DNA of 64,000 bases from Molossus alvarezi. Its lineage: Eukaryota > Chordata > Mammalia > Chiroptera > Molossidae. The stretch covers positions 86,562,348-86,626,347 of the forward strand of contig CM073887.1 in NCBI GenBank assembly GCA_037176705.1. The letters run 5' to 3'. The notes beneath the pieces were generated by a model that was not told the DNA's origin, did no database searches, and worked only from the letters and a program-made list of their open reading frames with translations. The first letter of the stretch is position 1. Each line of letters begins with the position of its first letter. Made by a program: the position numbers and the translations under genes. This document shows, one piece after another, positions 45,748-58,303 of the stretch.

Positions 45748-46017
45748 AAGACAGCGTTGGGAGCCCTGGCCGGTTTGGCTCAGCGGTTAGATTGTCTGCC
45801 TGCGCACTACTGAGTTGCGGGTTGGATTCTGGCCAAGGGCATGAGCGGGTACCTTGGTTGGATGGTTGCTGTTGTCCCAGACCCTGGTTGGGGAGGCAAC
45901 TAGTTGAGGTCAATTTCTCTCTCTCTTTCTCCCCACTGCCTCCCACTCTATCTGAAGATAAATAGAAAAATATCCTCTGATGAGGATTAAAAAAAAAAAA
46001 AAAAGACAACATTGGGA
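45748..46017 (+). mobile_element. VES SINE with 15-bp target duplication
   Basis: The SINE 45763-46002 is flanked by AAGACAGCGTTGGGA (45748-45762) and AAGACAACATTGGGA (46003-46017). Both differences are G-to-A, and one destroys a CpG. It lies only about 85 bases from the preceding SINE. Confidence 0.94.
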
Positions 46018-46309
46018 AAGCAAAACAAATAAAACCAACACCATTTTGTATCTGTAAAAAAGGCAGGTTTCTCAGCTACTCCCCATACCTCCTGAATTGA
46101 CTTCTTGGGCAAGGAGTCAGAACCTGTGAAGCTAATTTATAGTAAGGTTTCAAATTGCTCATGTTGGGTTCAGGAGTTAGCCTGTCTGGGTTGCAGGCTG
46201 CACCTGCCAGTTCTAACCTCCAGACTCATTACTGCACCCCGTTAGGTCCCAACTTTCTCACCCTAAAATCAGATGCAGCCGTAGCACTCACTTTCTGGGG
46301 GGTGGGGGG

Positions 46310-46395
46310 GGTGGTTGGGGCGGGGAAATTGAGCAGTAAATGGAATAATGTACTTAGAGTGTTTGCCACATAGTAAGTGCTTATGTTAACTTTAC
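46310..46395 (-). repeat. MIR-like fragment
   Basis: The segment ending TTTGCCACATAGTAAGTGCTTATGTT matches the antisense start of MIR. Short and tentative. Confidence 0.35.
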
Positions 46396-46694
46396 AGATC
46401 TGTGAGCTTCAAAAATTCTTTGAAAAAAGCAGGGACTATAAATATTCAATATTTTAAAACAACTCATTTAAAAGGATTGTGATAGTTGCATCTGATTTAA
46501 AGAAATAGTAACACAGGATCCAATCAAGTATATTTCTCAAGAATGTTTAATCAGGAGAGCCATGAGAAAATCCTCTCCCTCCATTTTAGTTCATCTCGAT
46601 TTGAAACAAATCATCTTTATATTTTGGAGCACTCGTATCTTCCTGAAGTTTTTAAAACTGGGTTGATAGTTTTATAGGAGAAAAAAGCTTTCTT

Positions 46695-46931
46695 AAAAGT
46701 CTTTAATCTGCCCTAGTTGGGTGGCTCAGTAGGTTGGAGCATCATCCCTACACCAAAAGGTTTCCAGTTCAATTCCTGGTCAGGACACACACCAGGGTTG
46801 CGGGTTCGTTCTCCGGTCCGGGTAAGTACAGGATGAATAATTTCTCTCTCACATAGACATCTCTCTCTCTCTCTCTCTAATCAATAAAAGCATATCCTTG
46901 GGTGAGGATTTTTTTAAAAAGCCTTTAATCT
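46695..46931 (+). mobile_element. VES SINE with 15-bp target duplication
   Basis: The SINE 46710-46916 is flanked by AAAAGTCTTTAATCT (46695-46709) and AAAAGCCTTTAATCT (ending 46931). The head is of the GCCCTAGTTGGGTGGCTCA type. The tail combines AATCAATAAAAGCA with CTTGGGTGAGGATTTT, features of both subtypes. Confidence 0.92.
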
Positions 46932-47604
46932 TTGTTCCATCAGGAGATAATTGATTACTACCTGCTTGCAACTTTAGAAGCTGGAAAGACCCTATTGGCA
47001 TTTTCAAGATCTATTTTCCCCTTTCACCTTTTGGCCACAGTGAAAGCAAAATTGTCCAATAATGTGATGTTAGTGGCCTGAAAGAAAATCTGAAATAGCC
47101 TTTTTTCATTTAGAAGAAAATTATATTTCCTTCTCCAAGGACAAAACCTACCTAACTGTTGAAGTAGATTTGATATTTTTTAAAATTAATCTTAAAATAA
47201 TAAGATTTATACTTTTTGTTCTGATATCAAAGGATTTAGCAGAATTCCAACTGTCTTATTAACTTTTAATTATAATTTCAGCTTATTAGAATATAATTAA
47301 TACAATTAAAGTTTTAATGCACTAATTTTATAGGAACTCTTATTGAATAAAATAAATAGCTGCATTTCTTCCTATCTAATTGGCTAAATTATAAAGATTT
47401 TTAATGTTCTTTATACCTGTTATTAAAAACAGAGGTGTTTATCCAGTTAATTTACTCACTGAAATTATAAAAATGGATAACACTTGACTTATTAGATTTT
47501 TACCAACTTCGAATGGTTGATTCAAGTCACAAGAAACTTTTTACAACTTTTAGTGAAACAGTCTTTACATTCTTGTTGGTCATAGTCTATATAACTTAAA
47601 CTTT
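46932..47604. other. Unassigned AT-rich intergenic stretch
   Basis: No exon or named repeat was recognised. Confidence 0.35.
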
Positions 47605-47887
47605 TATGGACTATATACTTTTATTTTTTTATATCCTCACCCAAGGACATTTTTGCATTTATCTTCAAATAGAGTGGGAGGGAGAGAAGGACGAAGAGAG
47701 AGAGAGAGACATCGATGTGAGAGAGACACATGGAGTGGCTGCCACCCACACAACCCCAACCGGGGCCGGAGACAAACTGCAACCGAGGTACGTGCCCTTA
47801 GCGGGAACCAAACTGGGGACTCTGGTCCATGAACCGATGTTCTAACCACTGACCCAAACCATCCAGGGTATGGACTATATACTTTTA
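47605..47887 (-). mobile_element. VES SINE with 19-bp target duplication
   Basis: The SINE 47624-47868 is flanked by TATGGACTATATACTTTTA at 47605-47623 and 47869-47887, perfect over 19 bases. Minus-strand copy with a complete head, body and ATCCTCACCCAAGGAC tail. Confidence 0.95.
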
Positions 47888-48149
47888 AAGAAGGCAAGTG
47901 CTTTTCTCATAACTTCATGACTAAACATCTCTGTGCTTTACTGTACATTAAACTGCTCTCAGGGATCATACTCACTGTTCTTTTAAATGCTTGAGTCAGT
48001 CATGTATCCAGCACATGCCAGGAGCATGGCTGTGTTCAGAGAACATGTTTTCTGTACATTTTATATTGTTCATCCAGGTGTTTATCATCATTTATCACTA
48101 TTTGATCCCTTTATATGTCTAATTCATATATGTCTATAATCATAGTAGA

Positions 48150-48400
48150 ATACCACCAATAGAGTTAGTGCTTATTTTGTGCTCAGTGTAGAGCAAGGTA
48201 ATAGCCTAAGTACTTTCCATAGCTATTATTTTATTTAATCCTCACAACACTCTTATGATAAAAATAATATCATTTTTACAAAAGAGAAGGGATTATATTA
48301 AATAATTTGTCCACAACTCTTAAATGGAAAATAAAACTCAAACCCCAGACCCTTTAATGCCAAAGTCTCTTCCCTCAATCACCAGCCAAATAACTTCCCT
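48150..48400 (+). repeat. MIR SINE remnant
   Basis: Plus-strand MIR order: AGTGCTTATTTTGTGCTCAG, ATTTTATTTAATCCTCACAAC, a TTACAAAAGAGAAG core, then AATAATTTGTCCACA and AACTCAAACCCCAGACC. Confidence 0.75.
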
Positions 48401-48518
48401 CTGTGGGAAAAGCATCCTACTTTCCACCTCCGAGAGGTACCATTTGCTGCCTGTCTACTCTTAACGTCAAAAACCCCTCTCCTTTATGGCCTGTGATTTG
48501 AGTGGACAGGGCTTACCT

Positions 48519-48965
48519 GCACAGTTCAAAAGAAATATAAAGCATGCCACATCTATAATTTTAAACATTTTAGTAGCCACCCCTTTAAAAAAAATTTTTT
48601 TCCTTATTGATTTTAGAGAGAGAGGAAGGGAGAGGGAGAGAGAAAGAAACCTTGATGAGAGAGAACATCGATTGGCCACCTCCTGCAGGCCCCCCACTGG
48701 GGATCGGGTCCACAACCTGAGCATGTGCCCTGACTGGGAATTGAACTGGTGACCTCTTGGTGCATGGGGCAACGCTCAACCACTGAGTGACAATGGTGAG
48801 GCAGTACACTTTTAAAAAGTACAAAGAAACAGGCAAAATAAATTTTAATAATGTATTTTAATTAACCTAATGTGTGCAAAATATCATTTCAGCATGTGTC
48901 ACTAGCCATATTTTATGCACCCAATAGCCACATGTGGCTGGTGACTACCATGCTGGAAGATGTAA
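48519..48965. mobile_element. hAT-type MER element interrupted by a SINE
   Basis: The left part has TTCAAAAGAAATATAAAGC and TTTTAGTAGCCACCC. The right part has AAAAAGTACAAAGAAACAGG, TTTAATAATGTATTTTAATT and AATAGCCACATGTGGCTGGT. These are successive parts of one non-autonomous hAT (Charlie-like) repeat, split by the SINE at about 48592-48802. Confidence 0.6.
48592..48802 (-). mobile_element. VES SINE, second subtype, inside the hAT element
   Basis: Minus strand: tail TTCCTTATTGATTTTAGAG on the left, reversed head CAACGCTCAACCACTGAGTG on the right. The exact target duplication is unclear in the A-rich flanks. Confidence 0.88.
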
Positions 48966-50230
48966 CCTTATCTTCTTCAAATTAGATTATCCAAGGGATT
49001 GTTGGTATCATATAAATGGCCTTATTACAGAGAGTAAAGAGTGTTAAAAATAATCACAACATTTAAAATCACAACTATTCTTAATAATCATTCATTTTCA
49101 TAAAGAATCTTTCATTGAATATTTTACTATAAACTCTATTAAAGAAGACAGGAAATCATGTAACCAAATAAACGCAGATTGCAGAGGCTAAAAATCAGGA
49201 TGGTATCTTGGACAAGAGGGGTCATCTATGAAAGCTCACCATATTCTTAAGCACCTTCAGGTTATACTGCATTGGCTCTCGCAGCATGATGGAGGGAGAC
49301 ATCATGGTCAGTGGGAGCTACACCCAGGACACCACTGTCTTTCCAACATTTACAACTCAAGACTTTCTTGTTTGTTTATCTTCAGAAATGAATTTTCACA
49401 CAATTAGCACAGTCAGTGTTGAGGGGTAATAGTATTAGGAGGAGGGTGTTTTCAGAGAATGTTTTATGTGGAAAGTACCAGGTTGATCATTTATATGACA
49501 GTAATATTGCAAAGACATTGTATATATATTTAAAAGTAAAGAAATTTCAGATGGTTTCACCTATTTTATCCTTTTATGTGGCATTTATTAATCCCATCCA
49601 AATACCAGCTTCAACAAATTTCACGGAAGCTTTTAGTGAAATTTTATATTTTTAAATTATTAAAGATTGCTTTAATTTCAATGTCCTAAATGGCACTTAG
49701 TATGATGATCTATTATTGGTTGTAACTAATTAAAACTAAATTACACTGACTATAATTACTACATCATGTTTATTTTTTATGCCAGTTTGCATGTTTTCTA
49801 TAACCCTCACCTTCTCCCTTAATCTGTAAGAGTCAGTAATCAATTATTTGTCTTTCTATGGCTTAAATAAAAGGAAAACATGTATGTGGAGTTAATGAAT
49901 TTCCAAAATTAAAGTGAAGATACATTTTTGCTGCTTTCATGTATTATACATTTGGAATGTAAGGAGAGACTATGAAATGGAATTTTATAAAAAGTAAAGA
50001 TATCTAATTTATGAAGATTCTCTTTTAAACTTTATGACATTCACCCTCTGGTCCTGGAATTCCTCATCTTTTCTGTACTTCTACTTGTCCCGTGGGATTC
50101 TTTGTGAAATTAAGCAAAGCAATGCCTACAAGGTACTTGCACATTTCTGGCAATACAACATGTCTCAAACTGGTTTCCTCCCTCTCCTCCCCTCCCCCAT
50201 CTACCTCTTTCTCCTCCTTGGCCTTCTCTT
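48966..50230. other. Unassigned AT-rich intergenic stretch
   Basis: No exon, RNA gene or named repeat was recognised. Confidence 0.35.
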
Positions 50231-50469
50231 CATACTGTCTGGTTTTTTTCAATGATTTTATTTAAGAGGAAGGGATAGAGAGAGAGAGTGAGAGAGAGAG
50301 AAATATTGACTTGCATTCCACCCATCTATGCATTCATTGGTTGATTCTTATATGTGCCTTGTCCCAGGACCGGATGGGGATCTGGGATCAGGGATCAAGC
50401 TCACAACCTTAGTGTTTCCAGATGACACTCTAACCAACTGAGCTAGTTGCCCAGAGTTCCATACTGTCC
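50229..50469 (-). mobile_element. Old VES-like SINE
   Basis: The reversed head CTAACCAACTGAGCTAGTTG is tRNA-like, and the body has GAGAGAGAGTGAGAGAG runs. The flanks TTCATACTGTC (50229-50239) and TTCCATACTGTC (about 50458-50469) suggest a target duplication. It is more diverged than the other copies. Confidence 0.75.
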
Positions 50470-52640
50470 TTCTTAAAGCTCTCTTCTCTTCTCCCCGACC
50501 CACATGGCCAGATGACTTCATCTATTTTTGAAGCTCCCCAACAGAAATATATTTAAACATTGAGTTTGGTTCTTGAGTTCCCTACAACCAAAGGTTTTAA
50601 GAGTTAAAATATTTATTCTGAAATCAACTAGTAATACAGCAATTATTAGTAAATAGGTAATTGAAACAACATATTTTGGACATTTTGACAGTAAATATCC
50701 AATGTAAAATTAATGATTGGCATTCTTTTCTTTCTATAGATATAAAAGTTGAGAAGCTTCATTCTCACAAATATGTAAACAGAATGGAAGAAATTTTATT
50801 AGTTCAAAGTTACTCAATTACTTAAACTTCTGAGTTATATGACAACAATCACATTGTGATCTATTACAGAAATTAAAGATTTATGGTTGACAATCTGATG
50901 AGACTTCCTTCAGTTTTATTGAATGCAAAGAATTGAAACTAGTGACCTGCACAATAGTTACTATTTTTATCATTAGAGTCATTTAATTTTTCAGTTTCTT
51001 GGAAGTTATTAAAAAAATTTATCATGACTTATTCAGTGATAACTTTGTTATGCTTTCATTGGAAGGAACTTTATGAAATGCAATTGGGAAAAAATAATTT
51101 GATTTGTTTACTCCTCATGAACAAAGAACTATACATTCACTCCAAATTTTAATTCTCTAGTTTATCTGGAAGGACCTTATGAAAGCATGCCAAATAGGCC
51201 AGCAATGTGAACACGTAGGCATTGTTATGTTTAGCTAGATTTATAATACTATTTCATGGTTTAAAACCATTATGTTTATAAACATAGTCTGACAGAATTA
51301 AAACATTATATCAGTGTTCAAGAGGGAGGAATTAGTCATAATGAAATAAAAGAGATTTTCTAAAGTTAAGGACATTATGCTTTACTTTGAATTTGGGAAC
51401 AAGTATTTTTGTCCTATAAGTATATGTATAAATATCATTCAATATTTTTAAGTGAAATTGGGCTAATTTATTGAAATTAGCAACCAAAAAAAGGAAGGTA
51501 TTGACCCTCTGGTAGATGAGGGCTTCAATACCATGTTCATAATGTAATATATGTGTTATTTAAAATAGAATTCACAATATTCAGATTAAGCTAATCTACA
51601 TCTAATATGCATTTAGTTTGAATAAGTAAACAAGCAGCAAAGTGTTTGACAAGTAACAATGAGCAGAAAATTTCATTTGAATGAAAAATGAGACCAGATT
51701 TATGGCTTTCAATAAATCTCTTGGCAAACTTTAATGGAACTATATTTGAATGCGTTTGAATAAATGTTCAGGAATATTTCAAGTATGAACTAGCCTCTTT
51801 TACAAGTTTTTTGAATATGTAACATTGATCTGTCAGAAATAAAAGTAGGATTTTTAACTTTTTCATGCTTAAATTATGCAAAAAAGGAAGACACTGATGT
51901 ATGAGAGTTCTTCCCAAGTATTTTCTTAATAAGACAGCAGAGAGGACCTGCTTCTCATAGATTAGGTATTTGCTCCCTGCTTTATACAAACAAATCTTGG
52001 AAAATCTCATCCTAAAATAGATGGACAAGACACAATCTTGCCATGGATTTGTCACCAGCAGAAAATACGCTTTGCTGGCTTCTATATTTCTTTCTTATTT
52101 TCTCAGGAGTGATATATTTTTAGGAAGTCTAATACAAGAAGCAGCAAAGTCTTCATATGATAATTGTCCTCATTCCCTCTGCCCCACTACACAGTACATC
52201 AAAATTTAGAACATCCAGCACAGGCTATAATACCCTGATTCTCCTCCATGGAGCCTTAAAAAAGGTGTTTTCTCAAGCACATCAGTTTTATGAAAACAAA
52301 TTTAGTGAATTGAGGATTTCAAAATAAATCCCTTAATATTTACCAGTTGTTTATATGCTTTCAAAGTCTAAATATTCTGCCAGCAGTATGCAAATGAGGT
52401 TTGCAGACAACTATTCTAGCTATAGTGTATATTTGTGGTTCTTAAGCATTGCCATCTCGTTCCCATGGCTATATAAAAGCACAGGCTGTTCTCTCTGCTT
52501 TATAAGCCAATCACTTCACCTTTATTTCACATTTTTTCTATGTAAGGACCAGTCTCTTACCCTGAGGCAAGAGGGTTGGGAATGTTAGTCAGTTTTATCT
52601 TCCTCAGTGTTCTCAATATGTGGTTACCATTATTATACTG
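50470..52640. other. Unassigned AT-rich intergenic stretch (2.2 kb)
   Basis: Unique-looking AT-rich sequence. The longest open frames (about 95 codons) show no recognised homology. Confidence 0.35.
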
Positions 52641-52659
52641 TTACCATTTGTGTATATGT

Positions 52660-53070
52660 CTCTAAGTTAGGTTCTGGACTCAATTCCACTAGAGGGGAGG
52701 TGTTACCCACACACACTATGAAGCTAGTCTCCAGACACCAGGTGGGTGTCCCACAATTCAACTTAGTTCTAACACTATCCAGAGATAGCATCAAACTCCA
52801 CAAGTTGAGGGCTCATCCCACAAGCCACCCCCCCACCCACCCCTTCCCCATACACACTCAGACCCCAGTCCCAAGCTCGGGTTGTTACTTGTACTCTGAC
52901 TGACAGACTACATTAGAGGTTCCCATGACCCTCTCCTTGTATTTAAGATGCTGGTCACAAGTCCAGGTTTGTTACCTGTACTTCTGACCAACTAGCCATA
53001 AACCAGAGGTTCCCATGACCCCATTGAACCCTCCTTGTATTCCATCAATTTGCCAGAGTGCTCATAAGAC
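52660..53070. repeat. LTR-like repeat with internal duplication
   Basis: Two related stretches lie about 105 bases apart: GGTTGTTACTTGTACTCTGA ... AGAGGTTCCCATGACCC (52881-52933) and GGTTTGTTACCTGTACTTCTG ... AGAGGTTCCCATGACCC (52965-53022). The text resembles an ancient mammalian retroviral LTR, but I cannot name the family or orientation with confidence. Confidence 0.4.
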
Positions 53071-53885
53071 TAAGAGAAACATTTACCTACTATTAGCAGC
53101 TCTGAGCCAAGAACCATGGAAGAAGACCCAATATGTATTTCTTATTATAAATCACAGAATTACAGTCTCTCTCCTCCATTAAATTTAGAAATGTCCTATT
53201 GGGGAAACTAACACATATTTCCATTTCCAGCATTTTACACAATGCCTGTCTTAATATTGATGTTCAATAGATTAATTGTGGCTGCAAGAGTGGTCATGGC
53301 CACTACCATAGCCCTGAGAGTGATCTACTTAAATTGCCCATTAATACAAAGAATCTCTTTCAAAGCATTCTAACATATGGTTACCCAATTTTTTCCCAAA
53401 GGTATTCAGGTATTGTTATGTTACTATTCTTTCTATGACAGCCCTTTCATTGTTGCTGTCTTTATTTAGGGCCCAAGTATGTATGAGTGTAACTTCAACC
53501 ATGTGTCTGAGTTCTCCTCTTTGGAGAAACAAAGTGTAATGAATCATTGCTTTTTCATGGCACTTGTAATTTTTTCTATCTTTTTAAAAAGACAATTATA
53601 TTAAGTTTAATCATCCTTACTTATTTCAAACATTCCAAATATGACATGATTATGTACAGACACTTAGTTCTGTACAAATGCTTTTATCTCTCTTTTTTTT
53701 TTCAAATAGACCTTTGAAATGTGACACAGATATTGAAAATATTACTTTAGATATGAAGTGATCAGCCTGAAGCATATGGGTTGCATGGCCTCCATAATTT
53801 CGATTTAATAATCCTATTAAATGGCCAAATGACAAATACTGAGCTAATGTTACTTATTGCTTGCAATGCTATCACATCTTAACTA
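53071..53885. other. Unassigned AT-rich intergenic stretch
   Basis: No exon or named repeat was recognised. Confidence 0.35.
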
Positions 53886-53889
53886 TATT

Positions 53890-54960
53890 ATCTGTACCTG
53901 TTTTGATGTTCCTTAAGTTAAAATGTTGGTGCCTTTTCAGAGCCAAACTCTCCTTTGATTTCCAACCCATGGTAACTATTGATTATTTTTCTCATCCTAT
54001 AGTTTTGCCTATTCCAGAATGACATGGTCCTTTCTTAGCATACTACTTTTGTAAGTCTTTCATCTTGTTTGCTATATCAGTAGTTTGTATCTTCCTTTGC
54101 TGAATAACATTTTGTTGTACCATTAACTTAGCAGCCAAAGGAAATTGGAATTATTTCTAGTTTTTAGAAATTATGAATAAAGCTGTTATAAGCATCCACA
54201 CATAGATTTTTCTGTGAACATAAGTTTTATTTCGCTTGGGTAAATGCCTAGGAGTAGGATTGATGGGTTATGTGTAGATATTTAATTTCATAAAAGATGC
54301 CAAACTTGTTTTGCTCTGTTGCAATCCTATAAGCAATGTTTGAGAATTCTAGCTGTTCAAATGGAAAATTCTAGTATTGCTATTGTCAACCCTCCAGCAT
54401 TTGGTACTGTCAGGTTTTTATCTTACTAATTTTATCTTACTAATTATAGTCATTCTAATATGTAGGTAGTGGTATTTTACTGATCAGTTTGGGGAGATAT
54501 TAGGATATTGAGTTTTCTATCAGAACACAGTACCTCACATATTTAGGTCCCTTTTCCTTCTTATATCAGTGTTTTGCAATACACAGCATACATATCTTAT
54601 AAAGAATTTGTTAGAATAATACCTAAGCATTCCATGTTTTTCTGTGCTATTGCAAAGTAATTTTTTTCAGTTTTTAATTGTCAGTTCTTTGCTAGTACAT
54701 AGAAATACAATTGATATTGTATGTTGACTTTGTATTTTAGCACCTTGCTAAAACTACTAATTGCTAATAGCTTTTTTGTAGACTTATTGGGATTATCTAT
54801 GCAGAATCATATCATCTATTGATAGAGGCAGTTTTATTTCTGCCTTTTCTTTCTTTTTTTGTTCATGCCTGCTTCTTGCAATGACTAGGCCTTACAGTAA
54901 AATGTTGAATAGGAATGATAAATAGGGCAAGATCCAAGATCACTGCTCAAACATCAATAT
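53890..54960 (-). repeat. L1M-type LINE fragment (ORF2)
   Basis: Antisense L1 text on the plus strand, in proper order for a minus-strand copy. The 3' portion comes first (GAATAAAGCTGTTATAAGCA, GGGTAAATGCCTAGGAGTAG). From about 54600 an upstream ORF2 part follows (TTTGCTAGTACATAGAAATAC, ATCTATTGATAGAGGCAG). A deletion separates the two. No open frame. Confidence 0.7.
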
Positions 54961-55554
54961 ACAAGCAACAATCAATTAGAAATTTTTATTATAACCTAAC
55001 TTGCTTTAGCTTTAATGTCTCAATCCTGTATTTTTTTTAAATAATGATTTTCCTTCTATTTCTACACTTCATTTTTTAGGTCTGTTTTTCAGATATGACT
55101 CTTCTAAGCTTGATTCTTTGTCTCTTGTTTTTCACTTACATTCTTCTACCTTTTATTGTTTTTCTTTTGTTTAATTTCAATATCTATATACTTTTCCACT
55201 AATATGCTTTAAACTTTCTATTCATTTTTTTACATTAAAAATCCTATTTTTATATTTTTAATCAGTAGATTTATGTTTTATGACTTTTTTCTCCTTTTTC
55301 TCCTATCATCTATGTTTTCTTGGGGACTTTTTTTCTGTTTGTCTTGGGCACTTTTATTTATGGAACTTTCTTATATTCTTTATTGTCCCTTCCCAAGAGT
55401 GTGTCAGTAGCAATTCTGACCAGGAGCTCAGTGTAGGTGGTAACACTGGCCATTTTGCTTGAAATTCTTTAACACCAGACTGTGGAGAATTTTGCTCTTG
55501 AGCTTCAATACTCACTCTAGCTGCCCAGATTTCTCCTTTAAACAGCATTGATTT
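54961..55554. other. Unassigned T-rich stretch
   Basis: May contain further old L1 remains, but no specific segment is convincing. Confidence 0.3.
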
Positions 55555-56959
55555 CTTCATTTAATTAATATTTATTAATTACCTTCTCTGTGAGAAACAC
55601 TATACTAGGCCCATGGGAGATAGAAAACTAAATTGACATAGCATATCCTACTTAATGTGCATGCATTTGTGAAAATATAGATACCAACACTACATCAAGG
55701 TGCATATAAAATGTTCTAAGGCTAGAGTAAAGAGATTATCTCTAGCTGGGAGGGTAGACATATGTACATACATACATACATACATTTATACCTAAAACCT
55801 GGTGCATTAGATTTTCTGCTCAAACTCAGACACAGTTTCAGATATCCTTTGATAGCAGGCTGTTCTTAAAGTACCTAATGCATTATGTGTGCCTATCAAA
55901 CTTGTTTATTTCTTCTATCCCTTTCCTATGATACTTGCTATTCACAAAAGCCAGACGGAGACCTAGGAAAATGCAGCAAAAAGTTCTTAAAAGCAAAACA
56001 TGACAATTTAGATTTGAAATTAATAAACACTAAAGGCACCAACCCAGCTCATTCATTTCCTTTCAATGCAGAGAAATATAGCCACTTATCTTAAACTTTT
56101 GTACAAAGAAGAAACAATTGGAATGCTACTCAAAAAATGTTTTTATTTGAAATAAAATTGAAATGCATTATGTGGGGAAAACAGTCTGTAAGTGTACCAG
56201 CAAGGGCAAGCCCTCTGTGAATGGGAACTGTCAATACTCTGCTTTCAGCAGCATCACTATGACATCTGAACTAAATTTAGCAAAAGAAAAATAATGACAG
56301 GGTGTTCAAAGAGGCATTGTATTGTGTGTCTAAAAAGGCTTTTGAGAACACTGAACAATTATAGCCTTTTATATAATGTATATTATCAAATATGCTTAAA
56401 ACTGTCCTAAAATATTATTAGTATATGAGTTATTGCTCTGTAATTATAAAGGAGTGCATGACAGACCTTTAATGTAGCTGTTGATCTTCTATCCTGCTAT
56501 TCATATACACATTTAGGGCCAAAAAGCTTTCAAGCTTTATCAAACATATCTACAGATTTATGTACATCAAAGGTAAAATAAAATGAAGAAATGATTAAAA
56601 AAAAAGTATAAAATGGCAAAATTAAAAAATAGATACTTGAGTAGTAAATCATGTGCAAGAAAGGAAAAGTAATAGTCTTTCAACATACTCTATGTTATGC
56701 AGATCATCCTTAAACATCAGTTTTTGGCTTTAGAACATTATGAGAGGGAAGAATAAAGTGACAGTCATTCAGTCTACTCTCTTTTTTCTAAAAACACTCA
56801 CCCCTATCTTCAAACCATAGGTGAATGAATCCCTGCTGTCAAGCGAATTGACTGAGTCAATAGGCATCAATCCATAGCCTAGGCTAAGATAATAATATGC
56901 TCCTGGGGATTTAGTAATAGGACACAAAGACTAGTCCATTTGTTGGTCAGTTCAACATG
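55555..56959. other. Unassigned AT-rich intergenic stretch
   Basis: A (CATA)n run lies at about 55766-55785. About 55560-55640 weakly resembles an antisense L2 end. Otherwise nothing was recognised. Confidence 0.35.
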
Positions 56960-57132
56960 AAAGAGATAAACCACAGAACTTGTATGCATGTATGCATGAA
57001 CAATGGACATGGACAACAAAGCTGGGGACAGGGGAGGAGGGAATCAGTGGGGGGTGGGGGAAACACCTGTAACAAAAATAAATTAATTAATTAAATAAAT
57101 AAAAAATAAATAAAATCTAAAAAAAAGAGATA
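56960..57132 (+). mobile_element. 5'-truncated L1, 3' end only
   Basis: A short insert (about 56969-57123) with the bat L1 3'-UTR G-rich segment GGACAGGGGAGGAGGGAATC and an AAATAAATTAATTAATT tail. The flank AAAGAGATA is at 56960-56968 and 57124-57132. Confidence 0.75.
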
Positions 57133-57265
57133 GAAAGCAGAGTCTAAGTCAACCATGCTGGTCCATGAAGAAGAAGACCAGAGAAATCAGCTCTTCAGAG
57201 AGAGAAAGAAGACTGATCCAATCCACTGAGAGAATAAGAGGTGAAAAAAAAGTCCTGAGAGTAAG

Positions 57266-57497
57266 AAAAAGACACACAGAGACTGGCTGATATGGCTCAG
57301 TGGTTGAGCATTGACCCATACACCAAGAGGTCACCAGTTCAGGTTGTGGGACTGATCCCCAGTGGGGGGGGGGCATGCAGGAGGCAGCCAGTTGATGTTC
57401 TCTCTCATCAATGTTTGTTTCTCTCTCTTCCTCTACCTTCCTTTCTCTCTAAAAATCATTTTTAAAGAAGAATTGAAGAAAAAAGACACACAAAGAG
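57266..57497 (+). mobile_element. VES SINE, second subtype, with target duplication
   Basis: The SINE starts near 57282 and ends near 57478. The flanks AAAAAGACACACAGAG (57266-57281) and AAAAAGACACACAAAGAG (ending near 57497) are nearly identical. A G10 run in the body and a deletion around the second half of the head distinguish this copy. Confidence 0.88.
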
Positions 57498-58303
57498 CAT
57501 AGATAGCTCTGTTCCTGGTGGCTTTTACTTCCTGTTAATATAGAGTATGTCCAGGGTAGAAATATAGGAGGTTGCTATGAGTATAGCCCAGTAATAGAAT
57601 CTCAGGAACACAGCTGTTTTTACCATGAGGCATTTGCAGTGATCTAGAGGGAAATAGCAATATCAAGCACAAAGACTACCAGTCTTGTCCCAACCTGACA
57701 GCTGAGTGACCACTGCAGCTGAAAATTGCACAGTAAGTCAGTTCAGTTAATTCAGGAAGGGCACAAAATATGCAGTGAAGAGAATAAGGGTGGCAGAAAG
57801 GAAGTCTTGGGAAGGTAGGAAGCAAAACTAGAGAAAGACGTTGTGCTCTATCCTCCATAAGTGAGAGATGCTAGATTTTCCCCACTATCATGTATTTTCA
57901 GTATTGAGCTACATGAATATATCTAGTTTACTCAGTTTTGTTAGGTAATGCTGAATTGAATTCTCTGTAAGAAAGGATTTATTTCCATACAAAATTATAT
58001 TGTACATCTCTTTCAAAATGCCTATCAAGTATGTTCTTAGAATTTCACAAATGCAAATAGAATTAAAATGGCTGTACAATTTGGACCTAGGTGACATTTC
58101 GAACTATATGATAAAGTGTGACTATTTTAGGTATAGCAAAATGTGCCTCTGACCTTTTAAATATTTTACCATGTCCTTGTCCTTTTCAAAATGACTATTC
58201 ATTTTAATTCTGAAAGTTTGCTAGGGTTGAGCTACATTCTTGCATATCCAACCCATCCTTGTTAGAGCAAGCTTAGAACACTGTGTTCTGAATTGCAAGG
58301 CAC
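57498..58303. other. Unassigned AT-rich intergenic stretch
   Basis: No exon or named repeat was recognised. Confidence 0.35.
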
